This document shows, piece after piece, positions 25,957 to 32,347 of a stretch of DNA of 64,000 bases. Below the pieces are notes generated by a model. The model was given only the letters and a program-made list of their open reading frames with translations. It made no database searches and had not been told where the DNA came from. The first letter of the stretch is position 1; each line of letters opens with the position of its first letter. The DNA is taken from NCBI RefSeq assembly GCF_014649395.1, contig NZ_BMSY01000003.1, positions 1 to 64,000 on the forward strand, given 5' to 3'. The translations under genes and the position numbers were made by a program. This stretch comes from Streptomyces aureoverticillatus (GTDB lineage Bacteria; Actinomycetota; Actinomycetes; Streptomycetales; Streptomycetaceae).

Positions 25957-27237
25957 TCACCCCACCCCACCCCCGACCACCGGCACCGGAGCGGCGAGCC
26001 GCCCCGACCTGCCCAGCGAGCGCAGCGCCACCGCGCAGCCCGCGCCGAGCACGGCGAACGCCAGCCACGGCACCGCGGGCAGCCCCCGGCTCTCCCCCAC
26101 GTCGAGCAGCGCGCCCATCGCGAGGTTCCCCAGGGTGATGCCGACGCCGCACACCGTGTTGTAGAGGCCGTAGTGCGTGGCGACCCACCGCTCCCGCGCG
26201 AGGGAGACGACGGTGTCCATCTCGAACGGGTAGAGCACCGCGTTCGCGGCCGCGAGCGCCGCCGCGCACAGCAGCAGCGCCGCGACGCCCGCGTACCCCG
26301 GCCCGCCGAGCGCGGGCGGCAGGAACGCGGCGCCCATCAGGCCGAGCCCGGCGACCAGACACTGTTCGCGCGTCCACGTCCGCTTGCACCAGTCGGTGAT
26401 CCGCAACTGCCCGACGAGCGCGACGAGCCCCGACACCACGAACAGCGCGCTGGTCGCGGCCGTCGTCGCCGTGCCCTCGCCGAGCAGCCGCTCCACCTCG
26501 AGCGGCAGCGCGAGGTACACCTGGAACGACAGGACGTACGACCCCGTCATGGCGAGCGAGAACAGCCAGAACGGCCGGTTGCCGAACACGGCCCGCCACT
26601 GCCCGCGGCCGGCGCCGCCGGTGTCCCCCGCGGCCGCGGCGGCGGTCGCGTCGGCGGCCCGCCGCACCGGCAGCCGCAGCACCTGCACCACCGAGAGGAC
26701 GGCGAACAGCGCCGCCGCCACCGCGCAGGTGAGCCTGAAGTCCACGCCGGTCAGGGCGAGTCCGACGAGCGGGCCGACCAGGATGCCGGTCTGGTAGAAG
26801 ACGTTGAACAGCGCGAACGCCTCCACGCGGCGCTCCGGCGTGCCCGCCTCGACGGCGACGTACGCGCGTACCGCCGGATTGAACAGCGCCCCCGCGAGCC
26901 CGGTCGCCGCCGACGCCGCGATGAGCACCGGCAGCGTCTGCGCGAAGGCCAGCGCCGCGAAGCCGCCGGTGCGCAGGGCGCAGCCGGCCACGATCATCGG
27001 CTTGTACCCGAGCCGGTCGGCGAGCGCGCCGCCGACCAGGAACATCCCCTGCTGGGAGAGGTTCCGTACGCCGAGCACCAGGCCCACCGCCCAGGCGGCG
27101 AGCCCGAGTTGCCCGGAGAGGTGGGCCGCGAGGTACGGCATCAGCATGTAGAAGCCGAGGTTGATGCTGAACTGGTTGACGAAGAGGAGCTGCACGGCGG
27201 GTTCGAAGGCGCGTGCGCGGGTCCAGAGGCCGGTCAC
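25957..27237 (-). CDS. MFS transporter coupled to cysteine-synthase-like gene
   Basis: A 426-residue major facilitator permease with twelve predicted helices and the loop motif [13 protein letters not shown] after helix 2. Its GTG start (27237) overlaps the TGA stop of the upstream PLP-enzyme gene, so the two are translationally coupled. That suggests it exports or imports the product or substrate of that enzyme. The gene ends the two-gene unit; the next gene on the right is divergent only by coding choice and unrelated. The substrate is unknown. Confidence 0.85.
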   Translation of the reverse strand: MTGLWTRARAFEPAVQLLFVNQFSINLGFYMLMPYLAAHLSGQLGLAAWAVGLVLGVRNLSQQGMFLVGGALADRLGYKPMIVAGCALRTGGFAALAFAQTLPVLIAASAATGLAGALFNPAVRAYVAVEAGTPERRVEAFALFNVFYQTGILVGPLVGLALTGVDFRLTCAVAAALFAVLSVVQVLRLPVRRAADATAAAAAGDTGGAGRGQWRAVFGNRPFWLFSLAMTGSYVLSFQVYLALPLEVERLLGEGTATTAATSALFVVSGLVALVGQLRITDWCKRTWTREQCLVAGLGLMGAAFLPPALGGPGYAGVAALLLCAAALAAANAVLYPFEMDTVVSLARERWVATHYGLYNTVCGVGITLGNLAMGALLDVGESRGLPAVPWLAFAVLGAGCAVALRSLGRSGRLAAPVPVVGGGVG

Positions 27238-28385
27238 TGGACGCCACCTTCGGCGGCGGGGGCGGCACCCACCGGCGGGACGGGCGCAGGCCGGACGATG
27301 ACCGTGCCCACCGTGTCCCGCCGCACGGCGGCCGCGCCGCACCGCCCGGCCCGCCACCGGCTCCACTCCACGACCCCGTCGCCCGGCCCCGACACCTCCC
27401 GGGGCTCGTCCGGGATCGCGCCGGGCCGCCCGAGCAGCCCCTGCGCGGCGCAGTACTCGTCGTTGAACACCGTGTCGAAGTACCGCTGCGGCCCGTCGGG
27501 GAACACCGCCGCGATCCGCGTCCCGCGCGGCCGGGTGCGGGCGAGCCACGCCGAGACGAGCGCGACCGCGCCGACGCTCCAGCCGCCGGTGGCGAACTGC
27601 CGTTCCGCGAGCCGCCGCGCGGTGCGCACCGCCTCGGCGGGCCCCACCCAGTGGACCTCGTCGAACGCGGCGTGGTCGACGTTGCGCGGGTGGATCGACG
27701 AGCCGAGCCCGCGCATCAGCCGGGGCCCGGCGGCGAGCCCGAAGATGGTCGAGGCGACGCTGTCCACGCCGACGAGTTCGAGCCCGGGCAGGGCCGTCGC
27801 GCGCAGCGTCCGGGCGATCCCGGCGGAGTGCCCGCCGGTGCCGACGGCGCACACGAGCACGTCGAACTGCCCGATCTGCCGGAGGAGTTCGGCCGCCAGG
27901 GGCTCGTAGGCCGTCGCGTTGTCGGGGTTGTGGTACTGGTTCGGGCACCAGGCGCCCGCGAATTCCGGGCGGCCCATCAGCTCGGTGACCCGGTCGACGC
28001 GGGCCTGCTGCCAGCCGCCCACGGCTCCGGGTTCGCGTACGAGGTGGACGCGGGCGCCGTGCGCGGTGAGCATCCGCTGCACGATGGGTTCGAGGCCGGG
28101 GTCGGTGACGATGTGCACGGGGTGGCCGTAGTGCACGCCGGCCAGCGCCAGGCCGAGGCCGAGGGTGCCGGAGGTCGACTCGACGATGGGCGCGCCGGGC
28201 CGCAACTCCCCGCGGGCGCGGGCGCGTTCGACCATGTGGAGGGCGGCGCGGTCCTTGATGCCGCCGAAGTTGAAGCCTTCGAGCTTGGCCCAGTAGCCGC
28301 GGCCGCCCTCGGGCGAGGGTTCGTCGATCCAGAGCACGGGCGTGTTGCCCACGGCGGCCGCCGCGGGCTGAAGGTTGCCGATCAT
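27234..28385 (-). CDS. PLP-dependent cysteine-synthase-like (SbnA-like) enzyme
   Basis: A 383-residue fold-type II pyridoxal-phosphate enzyme. The active-site lysine is K44 in [12 protein letters not shown], the phosphate-binding loop is STSGTLG, and a second glycine motif GTGGHSAG lies near residue 190. Canonical O-acetylserine sulfhydrylases are about 310 residues; this one carries a C-terminal extension of about 70 residues. Related enzymes make S-sulfocysteine, 2,3-diaminopropionate or cystathionine. Coupling with an MFS transporter hints at a small secreted amino acid or metabolite. The promoter region upstream (28409-28469) has six phased CGTACG hexamers. Confidence 0.8.
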   Translation of the reverse strand: MIGNLQPAAAAVGNTPVLWIDEPSPEGGRGYWAKLEGFNFGGIKDRAALHMVERARARGELRPGAPIVESTSGTLGLGLALAGVHYGHPVHIVTDPGLEPIVQRMLTAHGARVHLVREPGAVGGWQQARVDRVTELMGRPEFAGAWCPNQYHNPDNATAYEPLAAELLRQIGQFDVLVCAVGTGGHSAGIARTLRATALPGLELVGVDSVASTIFGLAAGPRLMRGLGSSIHPRNVDHAAFDEVHWVGPAEAVRTARRLAERQFATGGWSVGAVALVSAWLARTRPRGTRIAAVFPDGPQRYFDTVFNDEYCAAQGLLGRPGAIPDEPREVSGPGDGVVEWSRWRAGRCGAAAVRRDTVGTVIVRPAPVPPVGAAPAAEGGVQ

Positions 28386-28408
28386 GCGGAGGTGTCCTTC
28401 GGGTGCTG

Positions 28409-28469
28409 CGTACGGCTGCGTACGGGAATGTCGTACGAGTGCGTACGTGGATTCCGTACGAGGCGTACG
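28409..28469. promoter_or_regulatory. Array of six phased CGTACG hexamers
   Basis: Perfect CGTACG palindromes lie at 28409, 28419, 28432, 28442, 28455 and 28464, so 10, 13, 10, 13 and 9 bases apart. The array is 24-84 bases upstream of the PLP-enzyme start codon. Near-helical phasing is what a cooperatively binding or filament-forming regulator would use. No regulator gene is adjacent. Confidence 0.6.
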
Positions 28470-28517
28470 TGGATGGGGGGGTGGCAGGGGAGTCCGCTGC
28501 GGGACTCCGAGGCCCCC

Positions 28518-28904
28518 TCAGTTCCGGTCCACCCCGATGGCGACGAGGAGTCGCTGGCCCGATGCGCTGCGCCAGGGCCCCGCTCTCGGCGGTGCGCACC
28601 CGCCGACCACGTCCGCTCCGCCGGCGCCAGACGCCGACCCGTCGGCCCGCTCACCGCTGCCCTTGCCGCCCTTGCCGCCCGCCCCTTCGGCCCGCTCCCG
28701 GTCGGCCGGTTGCGCGGCGAGCGCCGCGGGGTGCGCCGATCCGGCGTGCTCGCCGTGGGCGGGTCCCGGGCAGGAGTGGTGGGTGGGCGGGGTCGCGGTG
28801 ACGGCGTTCGCGGCGGCGAGCCCGTGCGGCCCGTGGCACACACCGGCGAACAACGCGCACGTGGTGAGCAGCACCACCGACAGCACGTATCGCAGCCGAC
28901 TCAT
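28518..28904 (-). CDS. Small secreted hypothetical protein
   Basis: A 128-residue protein of unknown function. It begins with a clear signal peptide (MSRLRYVLSVVLLTTCALFA, about 1-28), followed by a His/Cys-containing stretch (ATPPTHHSCPGPAHG). The rest is Gly/Ser/Arg-rich and low complexity. ATG 28904 was chosen as the start because it begins the signal sequence; the longer frame upstream does not look like protein. The gene is short and single, between the phased promoter array and the initiator tRNA gene. It is probably real because of the signal peptide, but function cannot be inferred. Confidence 0.55.
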   Translation of the reverse strand: MSRLRYVLSVVLLTTCALFAGVCHGPHGLAAANAVTATPPTHHSCPGPAHGEHAGSAHPAALAAQPADRERAEGAGGKGGKGSGERADGSASGAGGADVVGGCAPPRAGPWRSASGQRLLVAIGVDRN

Positions 28905-29020
28905 AGTGATCGCAACGCTACTCAGGGCACAGGCGTGAGCGCAAAGCCCGCTGCTCACAACGGCGTGAAACAACGCCACGTACAGCCGAAACAGATCCAT
29001 GGGGCCTGCGGGCATACGCC

Positions 29021-29063
29021 GAAGGCCCGGAACCTCGCAGCAACTGCGCGATTCCGGGCCTTC
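29021..29063 (-). terminator. Terminator hairpin of initiator tRNA gene
   Basis: Perfect 12-base arms GAAGGCCCGGAA (29021-29032) and TTCCGGGCCTTC (29052-29063) lie 38 bases beyond the 3' end of the tRNA on the minus strand. Confidence 0.8.
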
Positions 29064-29100
29064 GAAACTACTTCCCTGAAGCTCTTTCGAACTTCTTCAG

Positions 29101-29174
29101 TAGCGGGGACAGGATTTGAACCTGCGACCTCTGGGTTATGAGCCCAGCGAGCTACCGAGCTGCTCCACCCCGCG
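29101..29174 (-). tRNA. tRNA-fMet (CAT), initiator
   Basis: A 74-nt cloverleaf (CCA not encoded) with anticodon CAT. It shows initiator hallmarks: no Watson-Crick pair at position 1-72 and three G-C pairs in the anticodon stem (CTGGG / CCCAG). Confidence 0.93.
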
Positions 29175-29292
29175 TCGGTAAACTGAACAGTACGCCATGC
29201 GGGGCACAGAAGGCGAATCGGTTGAACGGAGCCCCTGGGAGCCCCTCGGAGCCGCTCGTGCCCCGGAGCCCGCCCGCTTCGTTGAACCGGCC

Positions 29293-29712
29293 GTGAAGAC
29301 CACCACGAAGATCACAGCCACCCTGCTCGCCCTCGGCGTGAGCGCCGTACTGGCCGGCACCGCGCAGGCATCCGGCCCCGGCACACCGGACCAGGCCCGG
29401 GCCGCGACCCCCGCCGACCTGCGCCTGACCCTGACCCACCCGCAGGGCGACGCCTCCGGTGCCCGCACGACGACCCTCAAGTGCGGCCCCGCAGGCGGCA
29501 CCCACCCCGCGGCGCGGGCCGCGTGCGCGGAACTGGGCGCCAGGCACGGCGCCATCGAGCAAGACCCGGCCGGCGGCGTCTGCACCATGATCTACGCCCC
29601 GGTCGTCGCCGAGGCGACCGGCACGTACGACGGTCGCCCGGTCAGCTTCAAGAAGAAGTACGGCAACGACTGCGAGATGCACCAGCACACTGGAGCGCTC
29701 TTCGAGTTCTGA
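29293..29712 (+). CDS. SSI-family subtilisin/serine protease inhibitor
   Basis: A 139-residue secreted protein of the Streptomyces subtilisin inhibitor family. A signal peptide (about 1-27) is followed by the SSI fold. The four conserved cysteines (LKCGP, AACAEL, GVCTM, NDCEM) form two disulphides, and the reactive loop CTMIY suggests P1 = Met with inhibition of subtilisin-like proteases. SSI proteins protect mycelium and control extracellular proteolysis during development. GTG 29293 starts the signal peptide; the ribosome binding site is weak. It is divergent from the initiator tRNA gene. Confidence 0.9.
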   Translation: MKTTTKITATLLALGVSAVLAGTAQASGPGTPDQARAATPADLRLTLTHPQGDASGARTTTLKCGPAGGTHPAARAACAELGARHGAIEQDPAGGVCTMIYAPVVAEATGTYDGRPVSFKKKYGNDCEMHQHTGALFEF

Positions 29713-29761
29713 CGAGGGTCGGGCGGGGACCACAGCCGGGCGGGGACCGCGGTCGCGTGGG

Positions 29762-30118
29762 TCAGCGACGGGCGAGCTGCCGTTCGCCGCCCGCGCCCGC
29801 CTGGTACGTCAGGCCGTAGTGCTGGAAGATGGCCGCTTCCTGCTCGGCGGGGAGCACGCCGTCCGTGTCGATCGAAGGCGCCGCGCGGACGAGAGACTTG
29901 GCGTAGCGCACCTTGAGGTAGCCGGGACCCGCGACCGCTTCGTCGAGGGGGACGAAGAGCAGCCGGTGGCGGGTCGGCAGGCCGGTCCGCACCGTGGCCA
30001 TGGCCGGTTCGTCGGTGCTGGTGTCCACGTAGACGGCTTCGAGTACGCCGATCTTGTGTCCTTCGGTGTCGACGACGTCCCGGTCGCGCCACTCACGGAC
30101 ATCGGCTGTCTGGATCAT
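29762..30118 (-). CDS. PRC-barrel domain protein
   Basis: A 118-residue protein with an N-terminal PRC-barrel (about 1-80: DRDVVDTEGHKIGVLEAVYV and RHRLLFVPLDEAVAGPGYLK). The C-terminus (about 85-118) carries a short tail EQEAAIFQHYGLTYQ that is common in Streptomyces PRC proteins. PRC barrels occur in photosynthetic reaction centres and in RNA-processing proteins; in actinobacteria small stand-alone ones are often general-stress genes. ATG 30118 has AGGAGAAGG upstream. Function is not known. Confidence 0.85.
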   Translation of the reverse strand: MIQTADVREWRDRDVVDTEGHKIGVLEAVYVDTSTDEPAMATVRTGLPTRHRLLFVPLDEAVAGPGYLKVRYAKSLVRAAPSIDTDGVLPAEQEAAIFQHYGLTYQAGAGGERQLARR

Positions 30119-30216
30119 GGCCTTCTCCTGTCTGGGTACACCCCGCAGCGGGAACGAAGGACGCCTGGGCGCCGGAAACGTAAAGACACCCGGGCACCCG
30201 CCGGACACGAAATCCG

Positions 30217-30486
30217 TCACCGGTGATGCAGTTCGTCCCTGCGGTCCTGGCGCCGCCAGCGCGCCTGATGCTGCCGTCGGTAGCGGCGGTCCCAGCGCTC
30301 CTGGCGGTCCCGGTAGGCCCGGTAGTCGTGGTAGTCGAGATTGCCGCCCGGGCCCCGGCTCCCCGCACCGCCCCTGCCGCGGTGCACGGCCACGAAGATC
30401 AGTACGGCCGCGGCGGCCCACCACAGGGGATGGAGGAATCCGAAGCCGAACAGGGCAACGACGAGGATGACGAACAGGACGATCAC
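30217..30486 (-). CDS. Small membrane protein with basic C-terminus
   Basis: An 89-residue protein with two closely spaced membrane helices (about 2-16 and 20-38). They are followed by a strongly basic, Arg/Asp-rich cytosolic tail (RAYRDRQERWDRRYRRQHQA). GTG 30486 has GGGAGG upstream. I recognise it only as a small Streptomyces hypothetical of the stress-associated kind; no family function is known. It lies 98 bases upstream of the PRC-barrel gene on the same strand, so they may share regulation. Confidence 0.6.
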   Translation of the reverse strand: MIVLFVILVVALFGFGFLHPLWWAAAAVLIFVAVHRGRGGAGSRGPGGNLDYHDYRAYRDRQERWDRRYRRQHQARWRRQDRRDELHHR

Positions 30487-30836
30487 GGCGGGCCTCCCCA
30501 GGCGGAACGGGACCTCGCTGCCGGGGACTGGGGACTGGGGCCTCACTTCGCAGCGTAGTCCTGCCGAACGGTCGTGGATACGTCTGGACGCGACGCGCGT
30601 TGTCCGGGCGTGGCAGACCGCTTCGCAGACGGCCGCCTGCCGGCTGCGCGCCCCGCACCCGGCGGCCAACCCCACGCCACCCGACGGCCGTTGACAGGAA
30701 CCTCCACCGGGCGTTGACTGACGGCACGACGTAGGGCTGTGCCGCTCGGACCATTCGGTCGACGCATTCCGCCTTCGCGCTTCGCCCAGACCCCGCGGAA
30801 GCCAGGAACATCTCCGCGCGCTCTGGAGGCCCGGCC
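30487..30836. other. Divergent intergenic region
   Basis: About 350 bases between two small membrane-protein genes facing away from each other. TTGACA (30693-30698) and TTGACT (30714-30719) are promoter-like on the plus strand. A CCCCAGT direct repeat lies near 30524-30542. No gene is apparent. Confidence 0.5.
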
Positions 30837-30992
30837 ATGCTCGTCTGGATTCTTCTCCTTCTGCTGATCCTGGTGATCTTCGGGTTCGGCTTCACCATGC
30901 AGGTCCTCTGGTACGTCGCGGCGGTACTGCTGGTCCTCTGGATCATCGGCTTCTTCAGGCGCGGCCGCGGCAGGACCCGGTCCCGCCGGTAG
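30837..30992 (+). CDS. 51-residue hydrophobic membrane protein
   Basis: A very small protein with one or two membrane helices (LVWILLLLLILVIFGFGF and VLWYVAAVLLVLWIIGFF) and a basic tail (RRGRGRTRSRR). ATG 30837 has GGAGG upstream. Proteins of this size and makeup appear in Streptomyces next to CsbD-type genes and are thought to be general-stress factors. It is followed 56 bases later by a CsbD-like gene, so the two probably form one transcript. Confidence 0.65.
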   Translation: MLVWILLLLLILVIFGFGFTMQVLWYVAAVLLVLWIIGFFRRGRGRTRSRR

Positions 30993-31048
30993 CCGCCAGC
31001 GACAGCACGGCACCACGCCCACCCATCCGGTACGAAGCGAGGACAGCC

Positions 31049-31222
31049 ATGAGTGCTGGACGCACGTTCAGGAACAAGGCGCAGGCGGCCAAGGGCCGGA
31101 TCACCGAGCGCCTCGGCCAACGCACCCGGAACCGCCGGATGCAACGGGAAGGCCGCACCGACCGGGCCTCCGGAAACCTGAAGCAGTCCATCGACAAGGC
31201 CAGGGACGCCTTCCGCCGCTGA
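31049..31222 (+). CDS. CsbD-family small stress protein
   Basis: A 57-residue CsbD-like protein (MSAGRTFRNKAQAAKGRITE; then GNLKQSIDKARDAF). Helical and highly charged CsbD proteins belong to the general stress regulon in Bacillus and are abundant in stationary-phase actinobacteria. The biochemical role is unknown. ATG 31049 has GCGAGGA upstream. Its TGA stop lies next to a broken gene described separately. Confidence 0.85.
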   Translation: MSAGRTFRNKAQAAKGRITERLGQRTRNRRMQREGRTDRASGNLKQSIDKARDAFRR

Positions 31223-31230
31223 GGCGGCAA

Positions 31231-31584
31231 GCAAGCACCAAGCAGGGCAAGCGGCGCTTCGGCCCCGAGTACGACCGGGCCGTCGCCCGGCACGACGGCG
31301 ACGTGAAGGCGGCCGAGCGTGAACTCGCAGGACGCGTCAAGCGGCACGGTTCCCTCAAGGAGCAGCCGCTGACCCCCGACGTACGCGAGCACTACGCGGT
31401 GCAATGGGCCGACATCCAGGAGCAGTTCGTCGGCTCACCGCAGAAGGCGGTCGCCGAGGCCGACGCGCTCCTCACCGCACGGCCTGCCCGCCCCGGCCGG
31501 CACCGCCCCCGGTCCCCCGGCAGCCGCGGCCACGCGCCGTGGATGCCCGACAGGCGCCATGCCAACGGAAGCAGCCAGTCATGA
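31231..31584 (+). pseudogene. Remnant of a helical Streptomyces hypothetical protein
   Basis: The frame read from about 31231 encodes FGPEYDRAVARHDGDVKAAE and HGSLKEQPLTP, then VQWADIQEQFVGSPQKAVAE. From memory this is the C-terminal module of a longer Streptomyces hypothetical protein. Here the reading frame has no start codon after the CsbD stop, and past ADALL it turns into low-quality Pro/Arg sequence before ending at 31584. I read it as a truncated gene, although expression from GTG 31303 cannot be excluded. Confidence 0.6.
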
Positions 31585-31970
31585 CGTACGACCCCGTGCA
31601 CGCCCCGCAACCCGAAACCGTCGGAAGGCCCGACCCCGACCGCGGCCTCGGCTCCGGCCCCGGCACCGGCGGCCCTGCCCACGCTCAGGCCGCGATGCTG
31701 CTCTCCCCGGGTGACCGGGACAAGCTCACCGCGCGCCTCCAGCAGGCCCTCCGCACCTTCGTCGAAAACCCGCACCAGGCAGTACAGGAAGCCGACCAGG
31801 TCTTCGACGAGGCCGCCACCCATCTCACCGACGCCCTCACCGAGCGACGCCGTGCCCTGCGCGAAAGTTGGCAGGACCAGGGCACCGAAGCACAGACGGA
31901 GGAACTGCGCCTCGCCCTGCGGCAGTACCAGGAATCAACGGAACGGCTGCTGCGCGTCGCCGGAGGCTGA
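31581..31970 (+). CDS. Helical hypothetical protein, paralogue of the adjacent remnant
   Basis: A 129-residue protein. After a Pro/Gly-rich N-terminus (about 1-40) it is helical and charged: RLQQALRTFVENPHQAVQEA, then LTDALTERRRALRESW and TEELRLALRQYQESTERLL. The motif FV-x-(N/S)P-(H/Q)-x-AV-x-EAD matches the adjacent remnant (VGSPQKAVAEAD), so the two are related modules. ATG 31581 sits four bases before the end of the remnant. No known domain. Confidence 0.55.
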   Translation: MTYDPVHAPQPETVGRPDPDRGLGSGPGTGGPAHAQAAMLLSPGDRDKLTARLQQALRTFVENPHQAVQEADQVFDEAATHLTDALTERRRALRESWQDQGTEAQTEELRLALRQYQESTERLLRVAGG

Positions 31971-32026
31971 TGCCTCGTCGGCTCACGGATCACTCACGCG
32001 TCCCTCGCGCAGGGGCCGGAAACGCA

Positions 32027-32064
32027 GCAACGTCCGAGCCCACCGAAGCGGGCTCGGACGTTGC
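32027..32064 (-). terminator. Terminator hairpin of tRNA-Lys gene
   Basis: Perfect 15-base arms GCAACGTCCGAGCCC (32027-32041) and GGGCTCGGACGTTGC (32050-32064) lie 38 bases beyond the tRNA 3' end on the minus strand. Confidence 0.85.
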
Positions 32065-32102
32065 TCGGCAGGTCGGGGGGGCTTCCCTCCGCCTGCTCCA
32101 CG

Positions 32103-32175
32103 TAGACCGTGTGGGACTCGAACCCACAACCAATGGATTAAAAGTCCACTGCTCTGCCAATTGAGCTAACGGTCC
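32103..32175 (-). tRNA. tRNA-Lys (TTT)
   Basis: A 73-nt tRNA (CCA not encoded) with a GGACCGT / ACGGTCT acceptor stem and anticodon TTT in the loop CTTTTAA. Confidence 0.94.
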
Positions 32176-32347
32176 TCGCCGACATGGCGTCGGCGCACCC
32201 ATGAGCATAGCCCGCCGGGCCCCGGCTTCCGATCGGGTATCGCCTTTGGGGGCTGTCGGACCGCGGTCGGGGGTGGGCCGAGCGGGACGGGCCCGCCCTC
32301 TGGGTGAGGGCGGGCCCGTTGCCGTGGTTCGGGCGGACGCTCAGGCG

